DNA of 64,000 nt from Marchantia polymorpha subsp. ruderalis (GCA_037833965.1 AP031357.1:15396001-15460000); one strand, 5' to 3'. Shown: positions 1 to 11,375, numbered from the stretch's first letter. Translations and numbers: made by a program. The notes: generated from the letters alone by a model not told the origin.

Positions 1-600
1 TCCACACTTCCTGGTGGTTTGTGTCCACATAACGAGATGTTGATAGAGGAAGAATCGCAACGAGAGTAGACAATATCTAATAGTAAGAGGAATTTTGACA
101 CTGGTCAAAAGATATTGTAGACGAATTAAGAAATTGTAGATGAACTAAGATCTATCTTAATAGAAATGAAATATTTGGGCTAAAAAGAAATGAATTTCAT
201 AGACATTCATGCATCATTGGATAAAGAAGAGCGGAAGTGTGAAGGCTAAGGTAATTCAACCCCTCCACATGACTCTCACACAAATCAAGGTAAAATCCGC
301 AATTGCAAACAAGAAACATAGCGATGAAAAAGTTGTGCCATTTATAACTAATTGCTACAATATTTGTTCTCCTCCCGTTAATGAACCCTACCCGTTCACA
401 TGAAATCTACAAAGATAATATGTACCTCCATGCCAAAATTTCCAATGCACCCCAGATATAGACAAATAAGTCCATGATACTTCTATTGGAACGGAGCGAA
501 GGAATAAATGTCTCCTAGCAATCAAATGGAGGGTCTTGACTTTGCAATCAAGTGTAACCTCATAATTGATGAGATTGTCAACGGGTAATGAGGAAGAAGT
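1..600. other. No gene seen; AT-rich flank
   Basis: I see no supportable coding exon, RNA gene or repeat here. The sequence is moderately AT-rich and becomes GC-rich from about 600, where the leader of the next gene seems to begin. Confidence 0.5.
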
Positions 601-1160
601 TGCCGGGTATCTTATGCCAAGCACGACCGGACGTGCCGGTTCCCGGTTCCCGGCGAGCGCGTAGCTGGCGGGATTCTCTGTCATTTGACAGCAGACCAGA
701 GTTAGAAGAATGGAGATTCGGTTTGGCTCGCGAAGCAGAGCTGCTCGCTCGAGGATTCGGTCGATTCGCAGATTTGCAGGCCGCTGAGAACCGTCTCGCT
801 GTGCACTTGCATTTACTGTCGAAGAGCAGGTATGGATTTTCCTGGCAGAGGTCGAGATTTATGAGTATTTCTGGGTATTATTGCAGTCCAAAATTCCTGT
901 TCAAAATTGTGTGATTAGATGGATAGAGCTACTATTCGCGACGATGCGTTTGATTGATCGGTATGCCATTAGGTCAGCGTTCGTGGGAGTCATTGGTGCA
1001 GTTTGGTTCCATGTCAATTCCTTTAGGGTTTAGGGTTTATTTCGTGCTAGTTCCTAGAATTTATCGCTGTTTATTATTGTGGCTTTGATCGGGATGCATC
1101 TTTCAAGTCTGCGTTCCTTCTGTCTTAAAATCGCAGAGAAGGTGACTTCAAGCATATGTA

Positions 1161-2420
1161 ATGAGCGACAAAATGGAAACACCCTCTACAGAAAATTTGT
1201 GTTCGGTTTTGAGATACTACACGGGGCATCCGAGGGAAGTGAAACCATCGAAAGTGATTGACTTCAAATCAGAACGTCAATTTGTGGAGCTTCTGCATGA
1301 AGGAGCTCCTGTGGTGGTCGCCTTTACACTGAGGTAAGCCTTCCTTGTGAGCATGTAACCAATGAGACTCGTAGTAAGATAAGTGATGTAATTAGTGAGA
1401 GTTTGGACTCGGGAGGTTTGGTTTTATTTGATATTGGTAGATGTATTCCAACTACCTGCGTTCTGTTCGCTGGACACATGCTCAGAAGCATGGTGGACTT
1501 TTAATCGTTCGAATGATTAGGTAAAATTGAGCTTATAGGAAGGAGTCAGGTCCAATTCCGGGGCAGTGGGCTTTTATTGTAGGCTCACAAATAGGCGACA
1601 GAACGAAATGCTGTGCAGGACTGAGAAAATACCCAACGAATGTTTTCCGTTCTCACATAATTTCTACTGTATGGTCTCAGATGTCCTTGGACCAAACGAT
1701 TTGACAGAGTAATGGAGGATGCATCATCAGAGTGGTATCCTCATATCAAATTCATGCGTGTATGTATCACTTTTAACTGATTCGATCTCCTGAGATGTAC
1801 AAACGTGACATTCCTCTTTTCTCTGTGCGTCGATGTAGGACCTTATGCATTGTACTCAGAGCGTTTAGTGTTGCCAGCACAGGTGGAGTGTCCTAAATAT
1901 CCTGGCTTCTGTATAGCCCGACAAAGGAAGGACTATCCATTCGTGGAGATATTTCACAGCCCGAAACAAGTGATCTTCTTCTCGTCCTATCAGTGGTTTT
2001 TGCTTGTTGTTTGTGGTTGTTTCTTTTTCTGTAGTTACTAGTGCCCATATTGAATGAGCATGCCTTGAACAATTTTACGAAGACCAACATTGGAACATTT
2101 GTTTTTTGTAAACCAGGGAGAAACTGAAGGTGGTGCCAGAGAAGGCTCTGTCACCCGGTACTCCGTAAACGTTCTTCCGGTGAGTCTAGACCCGTGCCTG
2201 GACTGCAGGCCCCAAAGGCCATATGCAAGAATACGCCTATATCTTGTCTAGTGATCAAATTGATGTATGGGCGTACAGGTATTACTTTCATAGTATTGTG
2301 TCATGTGCCGGAGGCCATATTGTTCCAGAACTGAAAGAGCTTGGTTGGATGACGCAGTTCAACTACGACATGAGTCCGTATGGCTTTAGAGAGTTTTTCA
2401 AAATTCATGGGTTATCGTGA
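1161..2420 (+). CDS. Small thioredoxin-fold protein, five coding exons
   Basis: Coding exons are 1161-1333, 1681-1759, 1883-1969, 2117-2179 and 2358-2420. They join in frame through GT-AG introns into a 154-residue protein. A further intron probably splits the leader (about 830-1136). The core reads like thioredoxin: a beta strand VVVAFTLR (about residues 51-58), the active-site position CPWT (Cys59), a helix, a strand KFMRVECPKYPGFC (residues 81-94), then PFVEIFHSP in the place of the usual cis-Pro strand. The C-terminus (YGFREFFKIHGLS) is compact. Only one cysteine lies in the active-site loop (CPWT, not CGPC), so a classical dithiol disulphide reductase is unlikely; a monothiol, binding or structural role is my inference. 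I see no transit peptide or membrane segment. The start is the first ATG in frame with the thioredoxin core. The fold assignment is fairly secure; the function is unknown. Confidence 0.8.
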
Positions 2421-2449
2421 TTTCGGGGATCTTTTGTGACCACCGGGCT

Positions 2450-2484
2450 CCGAGACGCATCAAGCCTCTCTTGATGCGTCTCGG
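2450..2484. repeat. Perfect 15-bp inverted repeat in the 3' flank
   Basis: Two exact 15-base arms (2450-2464 and 2470-2484) are separated by a 5-base loop, about 30 bases after the stop codon of the thioredoxin-fold gene. It would form a very stable hairpin in the 3' untranslated region. It is followed by a short T run. Whether it acts in 3' end formation, mRNA stability or not at all cannot be told from the sequence. Confidence 0.85.
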
Positions 2485-2725
2485 CCTTTTGAAAGAATGA
2501 GAATCTCGAAGACAGGGCACTTCGACAAAGGAGACGCACTCAAACCTCTTGTCTTGCTTGTATCAACCGGCCCGTGTTTAAAAGCTGATATCAGTGTTAT
2601 GGTTGTAGGCGGAACTCGCTAGAATTACCCTCAGGAGAACACGCAGACTATTATGATAGATCCGAGTTCCCAAGCAATCATTACATTTGATGGTTCAAGA
2701 TTGTGCCGGTGGTGACTAGATCTCA

Positions 2726-2866
2726 ATGGAGCCCATTGATTCAGAGGCCAATGTTGTGAAATCTTGCAGAACTCCAACACTCCTTAGGCAGAACATGCAT
2801 GTCACTAGCACACCGGTGGAATCTGTTACAGAGCCCAAGAACGCGGAGTTCAGCAGAGTGATGTAG
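2726..2866 (+). CDS. Possible 46-residue small ORF
   Basis: An ATG-started frame of 46 codons lies about 300 bases after the thioredoxin-fold gene. It has a plausible protein composition (starts MEPIDSEANVVK; no low complexity) and a possible splice acceptor just upstream. It could be a short peptide gene, the last exon of an unseen transcript, or chance. I recognise no family, and a frame this short is weak evidence by itself. Confidence 0.2.
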   Translation: MEPIDSEANVVKSCRTPTLLRQNMHVTSTPVESVTEPKNAEFSRVM

Positions 2867-4085
2867 ATGGTTTTGATTTGACCCTCCGCGGCCTTCTGAT
2901 GCTTTTGCATCTATACTACCAGGTGTCCTCGTCGCAAAACTTTTGGATCATTTCTAAACATCGTAAAAAATTTCGCGTCCCACAGCTCTTTACGAATGAC
3001 TTTATTCTTGCCATTTCTCTATACGCTTGTCACGACTGTTTTTAAACAAACCTCGTGTGGTCTCCAAAATTTGACGTGAAAATTCACAAATTCACATTTC
3101 TAGTTTAATTCTTCAGAGACGTGATATGTTTCCGCAGAAAACATATTGTTGCATAAAATCAGCTGGAACACAATCTCGTCCGACGACTCCAAACGCTCTT
3201 GACGTCTGATAAAATTGTACATTTGAGCCCCAAAAGCCCACTTTGTATTAAAGCTATTCCTTGAGAGCTGGGCTCCTCTGACCATGTCCATGTTCCACCG
3301 GTAGTAGGAGTTTCCTTATTCGAATCCACGGGCCGGAAACAAAGCAGGAGTTCTACAAAGCCCAAATACAGATTTCTGGGAAAAGCCGGTGCATGAGTCA
3401 CAGTCACGAATAAGTACGAGGCTGAATAGACAGTTTCGCAAGGATCTTAGAGCATCTGAGTTTACATCCAGAACTGGTTGTATTCTAACCTGCTTCTAAC
3501 TACGTTAATCTGCAAGCGACACTCCGCAAAAGCGAACCTTGTAGCTTGCCCAGCTTGGAAGGTGGAATCAATTAAGCTTTTAGAGTTCAGGGTGGGCCAG
3601 TTCAAGGCGGCCAGGTCATATGGACCATTAAATTCGCAAGATAGGCTCAATCCAGGAATCAAGAGGAGTGCAGAAACGGTACAGGAGGACTTTTGAAAGC
3701 AGCATAATAATGTTTACAAGTGGATAATTGAGAGTTTCGGACAATTTGCCCTACCTTACTGATTATCGCGATGTGTTGTTCACAACGTGAACATGTATAC
3801 ACTCTATGAACTACAACGAGACCTACCGTTGCGAACTTGGCTCGGATTTGTTAGGGTCACATCCCTACCTCAATTGTTCAAGTTGAGATATATGCACCGA
3901 AGTTCTCAAACAAGTAGACAATTTGTGTTATGGCTGTCATGTATGAGGAGGCTTGGTATCCTGAGATGTCATCCTGGCTGCGGTATCATCTTGGTTGTTG
4001 CCTTTGAAGTAACATTGTCAGACACTTGTACCTATCCCCAGTGAAAAAGAGCTGATGTCACGACCGAAAGCAATAACATGACTCT
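2867..4085. other. No gene seen; downstream flank of the 31K gene
   Basis: This stretch lies between the thioredoxin-fold gene and the stop codon of the minus-strand U11/U12-31K gene. It probably includes the 3' untranslated region of the latter. Short open frames on both strands show no family resemblance. Confidence 0.5.
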
Positions 4086-6473
4086 CTACGAATCGTCATC
4101 ACTTTCATCACTGAAGTAGCCTGATCTTTTCTTTGGTCCCTGAATTCACACAATCGATTTGATCGATCAATAAGGTCAGACAGCTTAGCCTTACCCTTTA
4201 CAACTTTCGATGCTGTTATTCATGAAATGAAGCCTCTATAAGAAGATGGACACAATAACAGAAGGCATTTCTACCTTCAAGCCCCTTGAAGGTGGTGTTT
4301 CCTTATTCATTCCACTTGCTTCAGCACCAGGCATTCCCCTGCATTCCGACTTATCATTAAGGATATGATCTCATGAAAACTCTCCACAGAGACTTAATTC
4401 CCACAAACTGGTACACGGTGTGAAGATCGATGCACCTCCATTTTGGTGGATATACCTTAAGGATCCACTTCATTACACCTACATTCACATACCTTGGAGC
4501 TACAACAGATGCCCAATCATCATCTTCAAACTGTGTTTCATCCACTTCTTCCTCACTGCAATATCGATCACAAGGTACACATCATTAAGAAAAGAAAAGA
4601 AAAGAAAAGAAAAGAAAAGAAAAGACGACGTCCCGTGCACAGGTAAAATAAAACCAAAAGTAAAGCCAAATACTCCGACAAGACAACTTCTTGAAGGGCA
4701 AGAACAAATGTGTATCCTAAACTGCCGAGAGAACATGAGACGTAGCGGGCACCAACTTGTTCACCTTTCTTCCGCTGCTTGCTTGGCAAATCCACCATCT
4801 TCGGGGTACTGACCCTTGCGTCTCTTTTTCGGGACTGGTCGCTCTCTCGCTCCTAGCTGTTAGAAACAATGGCTTTGATCAATAAGCACTGCAATATGGA
4901 ATCCAATAAAGATGTTGTGATGCAAGGCGATCCGCTACATAATCGAAGAAAATGAAGAAGGAATGAAACTAGTACATTTGATGATGTCCAAAAAAGCTTG
5001 TAGAGTTTGAAAATCATCAACTAATGACCTAGAGAACTGAAACACACGGAAGTTAGTTACAGCTCTGGCTGCTCTGAAATATCTCTGTAGAGAAATGAAT
5101 ATATATTCTACAACCCAGACGCACCTACAACACAACTTTCCTCCTTGAGTCAAAAGAATATATCGGACTAGGAACAACGAGGAGACTCTAGACTGCAATA
5201 ATTTGGACATCCTGACCTGATTTTTCGGACATTCGTACGACAAGTGCCCTTCCTCACCACATTCGTAGCATCGGCTCTTGTCTTTATAAATCTGTTGATT
5301 TGAAAACTTCAACGCATTAGCACACTCGGCAAAGCGGAACGAACCAAGGTATAGCATGAGAAGTATACTGAAATAAGAACTTCATCCGAAATAAGATTAT
5401 CAAAAGGCACGGCATGTACTTTCTTAAACATGCAAAGCAGTTCCTGCAGCATCACAACAGGCTACAATCTGACCGAGGGCTGGCCAAAGAGGATTACAAG
5501 TTTACAGTACACGCTGCAAGTAATATGGTACATACACGGCGTCTAATGAACTCCCGTGCACGTCCATTGTCAGCTGCAATTGACACCTTGATGGTTCTTT
5601 TGTTCAAAATCTTGCCATTCATTACTTTTACCTGCACAATCCGTACATCCAAAAACCGATACTTGTTGACCTCTATACGTCTGGATAGCAACCACTGGCC
5701 AGCATGAAATACCTTTGAAGTCTTCTTCCGTGTCAGACCAAATGGCAAGAAAAGCTTGTGAATTCAGACAATAGACCAGGTAATCAAGATCAGCTATTTT
5801 GCTTGTGATAAGTTGAATGGCTTGAAGTGGGTCATGAAAGCTAAACACCCTTGAAAGATACTGTAAGCAGACGAGAAATACCAGAGTTCTTTTCCCTTCA
5901 ACGAAAGAGAGGAAGAGATGAGAAAACAGACCGCATTTTGCGCATCCTCACGATCTGTGTACATTATGAACGCAACACCTTTACTTTGTCTGGTTTGCTT
6001 ATCTTTCATAACAGTGACCCTGAGGGGGAAAAAAAAATATCAGTTCCAATTATGAAGATTCTCCGCGAGTTTCATATCCTCCGTCCTTGAAAGAACACTG
6101 CAATGTAAGCATTCTGTACGCTGGAGTGACCAATTCTGGCAAAAACTTTCTTGTTGAAAGTTACTAAAGGCTGCCACGCTCTCCTTACACACCCCAGGAC
6201 TTCAGAAAAAACTCCATAAATACTGAAGTCGATGACCTACTTGCCAATCTTCCCGCAAGTGCTGAAGATGGTATGAATGTCGCTATTGGTGAGGGAGAAA
6301 TCCAAGTTGCTGACGTATACCGTGGACTTCGACGGCACAAGACCACCACTTCCAGGGGCACTATTTTTCTCTTCTCCGCCTTTGACATTTCGATTCTTCC
6401 CTTCGTCCTCATCGTCTTCATCCTCCTCACCACTGCTGTACCATCCGGGCCGTCCCCTGCTTCCGAACGACAT
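4086..6473 (-). CDS. U11/U12 small nuclear ribonucleoprotein 31 kDa protein
   Basis: This gene encodes a protein of the minor (U12-type) spliceosome, known in plants as U11/U12-31K and in animals as ZCRB1. It is an RNA-binding component of the U11/U12 di-snRNP and acts in the nucleus. Eight exons on the minus strand (6241-6473, 5932-6019, 5536-5631, 5217-5291, 4765-4856, 4493-4555, 4275-4338, 4086-4139) join in frame to give 254 residues, close to the length I know for the plant protein (about 260). An acidic N-terminus is followed by one RRM (about residues 50-127; RNP2 VYVSNL, RNP1 KGVAFIMY). A CCHC zinc knuckle follows (Cys147, Cys150, His155, Cys160), with the conserved context [18 protein letters not shown]. 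The tail is basic, then acidic, and ends in [12 protein letters not shown]. All introns are GT-AG. No break is visible. Confidence 0.95.
4589..4624. repeat. (AAAAG)n microsatellite in an intron of the 31K gene
   Basis: About seven tandem AAAAG units lie in the intron between exons 5 and 6 of the minus-strand gene, where the transcript would carry CTTTT repeats 30-60 bases upstream of the splice acceptor at 4556. The array could therefore lengthen or replace part of the polypyrimidine tract. Confidence 0.9.
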
Positions 6474-7629
6474 TCCTGCGGTCGGCTTCTCAGCTGTCTT
6501 CTCACCAATGTCTCACGAATCCAGGTTCTTGTTTCCCCATCTTCCAATGTCGGTCTTCCGCTCTAGCTCATCAAAATCAAAAGCTAGTGAATGATTTTCA
6601 TGAAACACGTATCGGCGACTGATATATCGAGAAGAACAAAATCTCGTTCTCAAATAGGCTTCGGGCAGTTCTCCTGTCCCTCGCGATAGTACTGCACTCT
6701 GACGCGGAAAATCGACACCACCTTCATCTCCCACTCTATTTGATGCTCCTCGAGCTTCACTTCTCGTTCCTTATTTCTCAACGTGTTCAGAAGAACAAGC
6801 GACGTCGTCGAACGAGCACCTGTTCCCCACAATGTGTGCAATGAGTTGTACTACTACAGCCTTCTTCAATTTTGATATTGAAATGAATAATGAACTTTAT
6901 TGTACAATCTGTAAATATGGATACGATAATGAACTTTCAATAACATACATGTAAAAAATTTAATAGATTAAATTTAAACTCTTGTGAAATTGATTAAATT
7001 AAGATTAGCATAATTTGCGACAGATGCATTGACGTGTTGTGATTAGAACCCAAAAGTCTAACTCTGGTATTCCTCCACTACTTTAGACTAGAAGTTGTCT
7101 GAACAATGATTCCGGATGGTTAATGTACTTGCCTTGAGCTCTCACCCAACGAGCTATGTCCGGAGACTCAAAAGTACCAACTTGGCGCACAACGAGCATC
7201 CCATCAAGGTCTACAAGAAGAACTACATATGCTACTTTGATTGTCCTGTCTTAAATAAATATGGACAAACATGAGAATTATGATAATGAACAAAAACCGT
7301 GAACTGTTAGAGATCGAGTGAGCAGAACACAGCAAGTAGGAAAGATTTACATATGAGAAATGCTGCCATAGAGTTTACTTAATACTGTTGAGGGTATAAA
7401 AACCAGCAACAATGCAACTGAAGTCTAGTACAAGCATAGCAAGCATTAATATAACAGAAAAACTTTACACAGATATTGCAGATAATTTGTATACTAGCAA
7501 TCATATATTATCTGGTTTCATCATCTCTTTTCTCAGCTTGCAACCATGTTCCGAAGAAGTCCTAGTAGGTACCGCATGCATCCCCATCCGAAATAAGCTA
7601 TGCAAAGGCTACTGAGTTTAGGTTTCATC
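6474..7629. other. 5' flank of the 31K gene and intergenic DNA
   Basis: The first few hundred bases (to about 6850) are probably the leader and promoter of the minus-strand 31K gene. Beyond that the sequence is AT-rich and I see no coding exon. The end of the stretch (7593-7609) carries one copy of a 17-base direct repeat described separately. Confidence 0.5.
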
Positions 7630-8188
7630 TCAGCTACAAGCTCAGAAACTGTTGCCGCCCGTCCCTATCCTTGAAATCTGAGAGACTACAGACGACCTTT
7701 TTCTACCTTCGTGGATGCTAAACAACATTCGTTAAAAACAGTTCCGAAGAATAGCTAAATGATCGAACGGCGTCATCGCAATCACCTGCCACGTTTTAGA
7801 GCAATGTCTTTTGCCATCCTGCCAATATGAAATCGATAAAAAAAAACGCTATCCTATCACTCTCCCTCAATCACTGGTATCATGACACAGCCAACCAAAT
7901 TTCGAAGTGCGCTCTTCTGTTCATACCTTGACATCTGCATGGAGACCCATAGAAGATATCCTGCACGAGAATTCGAAGGGCGGAGCAGCAGACTAAGGCG
8001 GGATTCGTTCTCGCTTCCGGATGACTCAGTCGCGTATGTCAGCTCTTCGGACGAGGGTGATGTTACTCAAATAAAGCTTCCCCAGGGACTTGTTTAAGGG
8101 CAGGTACAGTACCTCTGATGGCTTCACCGCTTCTTGTAGACCCGGAAGCTTAGGGGTCGGGCGCTACTGGACTTTGGACATCCTTCGA
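7630..8188 (+). repeat. Left arm of a ~560-bp inverted duplication
   Basis: This segment matches the reverse complement of 11376-11943 over its whole length, with scattered substitutions and small indels; the right arm has about 12 extra bases near one end. The outer boundary is near CAGCTACAAGCTCAGAAACTG and the inner one near GGACTTTGGACATCCTTCGA. The arms are 3.2 kb apart and converge. Each holds the same 71-codon frame. It may be a duplicated gene fragment or a foldback-type element; I see no transposase in either arm. Confidence 0.9.
7882..8097 (+). CDS. 71-codon ORF, left copy (unknown)
   Basis: The frame runs from ATG to TAA and encodes 71 residues (starts MTQPTKFRSALF, ends DVTQIKLPQGLV). 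It differs from the right copy at five residues and at the stop codon (TAA against TAG). About half of the codon changes between the copies are silent, which leans towards protein conservation but is too few to prove it. No signal peptide, membrane segment or known domain is visible. It could be a real small protein, an exon of a larger gene, or an open frame inside a repeat. Confidence 0.35.
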   Translation: MTQPTKFRSALFCSYLDICMETHRRYPAREFEGRSSRLRRDSFSLPDDSVAYVSSSDEGDVTQIKLPQGLV

Positions 8189-9726
8189 GCATAGCTGAGA
8201 ACATAAGCTATGCAAAGGCAGAGAACAAGTTCTACTGGAAAATTATGTGACAATCCCAATGCAATCCAAAACCCTTGACATTGAGCTCTCTAACTCATAT
8301 GATGTGCAACCTACTTACCCAGTACTCGGCAAGTTGCCATCGCAAAATGGAATCATGATGACGTTTGTAGCTCAAATGCAGGTCGATATTACCTCGGAAC
8401 ATTAGAATATCGTGTGCCGACGGTGCGAGGAAATGAAACTGCAGAAGAAATGATTTACGACGCGCGCGTGTCAACTGACAACCAATCGTCAAACAAAAAG
8501 TTCTTAATTATTATTGTTACTATGGAAATCAGAATTCCTCGTGGATTACTACTGTATCGATTTTATGAATGGCAGGCAGCATTTCCTTCCCGGTGACGGG
8601 GACACCGGGACATCTCGGCCAGGTCTCCACAAGCGACAACCGAGAGCCCATCCATCCGTCTGTCCGTCCGTCCGTCCATCCATCCATCCGCAGCAACGGA
8701 AAGAAGGGTGTGAGAGAGGAGGGCGAGCTCGCATTGCCGACTTGCGCCTGCAGCATTCGCTCTCTCTCTCGGGGCTTCATCCGAAAATCACCCGCGCGCC
8801 CATCGCCGCACGGTAACGCTCAAGATTGGCGCTGGAGTTGGCGCGGGACACCTCGCACGACCGCGAAGCGCCTTCGGACCGATCATGGTACTCGCCCGAT
8901 CTAGCTTTCTTGATTTCTTGCTTGGCTCTGGCTCTGTCTTCCTCGCTGCTTCGATTAGGCTTTGCATTCGTCGATTCGTCGATTCGGGCCTGCTGGAGAC
9001 GACGAACGTGGAGCTCGATGGTCGTCGGTGCAATTCGGACGCGTTCAGCTGCATCGATCGGGACGGATGTTTCTGATCGGCTTGTTTCAGGCGTTTTCTG
9101 GTCGCTCGGTCCGTATGTTGGCTCGAAGAATTGATTGCGCAGGGCCGCACGGTGGGCGCTGGTTGATGGCTACAGGGCGGATCGGAGACGCGGATATGGA
9201 TTAGGTTCTCAGTTTCGTTTAGTTTTTCCCTCGTTAACTCTTCCATATAGAGTGTCTGATGCTCTGTGTCTGCTGCCTTCGCTCTGCGTGGATCGAAAGA
9301 AGTGTGGCGTTGCAAGAAATTTGATTTGAGCCAGCACAGGCGTAGGATTTCAATCCCTTTTGCAAGAGACGATGTGTTATGGAAGATGTATCGCTGGCAG
9401 AAGATATCGAGATCCATACATTGCTTCAACTGTTAGCTCTTTTCACTTTCTACAAGGCGACGTTACTGCACTCCGGCACGCCACTTGGATCAATGCATCA
9501 GTTGATTCCACATGTTAGTCTTATCGATAGGCTTCACTTTAGGATAGTTAATGAAGATCCTCGTCTTACGAAAAGAGCTGTCGGGAAGATGAAATCATAC
9601 AAGTTGGAGTTTCAGGGGCCTAGTTTCTCATGAAGAGTGAAGACTAACTCTTAGAACAAAGTTCTCCACAACAGTCTTCGAAAATCTTGGGCCTAACGAA
9701 CTCTTCTTGTACTACTTGCACCACAG
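8189..9726. other. GC-rich leader region of the TMEM258 gene
   Basis: The composition rises sharply near 8580, with a CCATCCGTC/GTCC-type microsatellite at about 8648-8693 and GC-rich DNA to about 9200. This is typical here of promoters and 5' untranslated exons. The first exon of the TMEM258 gene, carrying the initiator ATG, must lie in this stretch, but no splice donor stood out. Open frames on both strands reflect composition and lack family resemblance. Confidence 0.5.
8648..8693. repeat. CCAT/GTCC tetranucleotide microsatellite
   Basis: Tandem tetranucleotides (CATC, GTCC, TCCA) form an interrupted array. A very similar array recurs in the GC-rich block near 52.9 kb. Confidence 0.9.
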
Positions 9727-10300
9727 GCGTCAGCTGTTATCCCCATTGGCAGTCCTGTCTCAGAATCATTCTATCCAATTCTGGCGGTTTTCCTCCTAAC
9801 AGTTGGCCTTGTCTCGACCGCTTCTTTCTTCATGTAAGCTCTGCTGTTCAAGCTTCTTCTATTTCAGTATCTGATCGTTTTCAGATGATGCAAGCCACAT
9901 TGCTGGTGTGGTCTTCTTCGGTAGACTGTTCTCGGACCTTTCTTTGTTTTCACCTGTACTTGATCGATGATGAGCTCTAGTTTTCTCAACTCACGGCAGT
10001 AAAGTCCACTTTGCGGAAAATTTTCAGATATGAGGTGACGACATCGAAGTTCAATCGAAGTCTTGGCCGCGAGATCGCTACTGGAGGTTTGGCATCGCTT
10101 TTCTTGGTAAGTGGCTTCTTCTCAAAACTCATTTGATAACTTCGAGACTCAGTGAAGGATCGTAATGATGCTAGAATGTGATGTGGACTCAAGGCCCACT
10201 CGTCAGGTTCGTGCCTTATTTGACGTTGATCAAGTTTGTTCCGTGTTTGCAGGGTTTCGGATCTCTCTTTCTATTGCTATGGACGGGAGTATACGTCTAG
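9727..10300 (+). CDS. TMEM258-type oligosaccharyltransferase subunit (first exon not located)
   Basis: Exons 9727-9833, 10028-10106 and 10253-10300 join in frame to give 77 residues plus whatever a short first exon adds. Human TMEM258 has 79 residues, so the missing part is probably only the initiator Met and one or two more. The protein is a small subunit of the ER oligosaccharyltransferase, which transfers the lipid-linked glycan to asparagine during N-glycosylation. Two membrane segments are clear: FYPILAVFLLTVGLVSTASF and LASLFLGFGSLFLLLWTG. The ending GVYV is typical of the family. The loop between them (YEVTTSKFNRSLGREI) matches the family pattern. The gene sits between the arms of the inverted duplication and looks intact. 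The initiator ATG was not found; weak candidates precede GT at 8886 and 9018. Confidence 0.88.
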
Positions 10301-10840
10301 TCGAAAGAGTAGGAATAGTATATCACGACACATTTTTGTTCAGCTACTGTGATGGCTTGTAATGGGTCTCACCGTCTTAGTCATCATCTCATTCCTATAC
10401 CTGGTGGCAGGATACTGAAATCTCGGTCACCATTGTGAAGTATAGCAAATCTCTTCGCCTACGAAGAAAATCAAGTTTTGAGTGCAATATGGCTGGGTAA
10501 CAACCTATTTTGCATGCCTCGTTGATGTTCATCTCGCCAGTTTGAGTGGATGCCTTTTCTTTATGAGAAAGAGGACATCGCAGACTGAGTTGCCTCACTT
10601 CAAACTGTGGGCGCAGTACCTTTGTTTAGACCATGAACTTGCTGGCTGCAAAACTCCTGACTATCGGTGTAAAATTATTCCATAACGTCATCCTTCATTT
10701 GTCTTACAACTTAAGAGAAAAGTTGAACTTACAGAATTGCATAGGCAAATTGTACTCGAGTTAGTTGAAGCAGCTCTCGCCATCACGATGAGATGTCGAA
10801 ACGAACGTTGAGACGTAATGAGATCACGATGAATTATGAC
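10301..10840. other. No gene call; 3' flank of TMEM258 gene
   Basis: I see no certain exon. Further exons of the candidate minus-strand membrane gene may lie here, for example a 23-base microexon at 10733-10755, but joins beyond 10841 cannot be supported. Confidence 0.4.
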
Positions 10841-11230
10841 CATGCTTAATAAGCAGAGACGCCACCAGGAATAGTGACCCAGACGTGATCCCTTCGACGA
10901 TGTACGTGTCACTGAGCCGACGAAAAGGCTGGAGGAGAAAACGCATCAGGGCTATCAACACACCTATAATGAATCCCGTAGCACGAAACTGCAAGAAGGA
11001 AGTTTCATGAGTTATCCTACTCTCGTTCTCTGGAAACTGGGTCGCCGCTAAAAGACAGCGGGTTCAGCGCACGCAGGAGAGCGGGCAGTGAGCTGCCTAC
11101 CAAGCCTGCCATAAGGGATTTCGCATTGATGACTTTGAAGCCTGGAAAGAACGAAACATCTGTGCATCGATCCACCTAGCAAACACAGCATGATGGGCAC
11201 CATCTGAGACATGGCCGTGTAGGCTGACAT
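10841..11230 (-). CDS. Candidate membrane protein, partial model
   Basis: Three minus-strand exons can be joined in frame: 11176-11230 (ATG at 11228-11230), 11038-11141 and 10841-10988. They give about 102 residues rich in hydrophobic stretches (MSQMVPIMLCLLG, SLMAGLVGSSLPALLRAL, ATGFIIGVLIALMRFLL, SGSLFLVASLLI), suggesting three or four membrane passes. I do not recognise the family. A weak point is the second intron, which would be only 49 bases in this model; a donor inside exon 2 would make it longer and drop part of the protein. The 3' end is not determined. It lies between the inverted arms, convergent with the TMEM258 gene. It may be a real gene, a gene broken by the nearby rearrangement, or a chance chain of frames. 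Confidence 0.35.
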
Positions 11231-11375
11231 GTACAATTCATGAAGCTACTTTCATGGGCAACGAGCTCGCACACCGAGCTCTAACAACCCCATTTAGATA
11301 AACTTGTCTTGAGAAAGTTGAAAGATTATCTAGAATGTGGCGCGGAAGACTACTAGGTTCGAAGTGACACCAGGG

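Larger units (their letters stand above)
7593..8219. repeat. 17-bp direct repeats flanking the left inverted-repeat arm
   Basis: The sequence ATAAGCTATGCAAAGGC occurs exactly at 7593-7609 and again at 8203-8219, on either side of the left arm (7630-8188) of the large inverted duplication. I do not see it around the right arm. It could be a target duplication from insertion of the left arm, although 17 bases is long for most plant elements, or a trace of template switching during repair. Confidence 0.8.
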
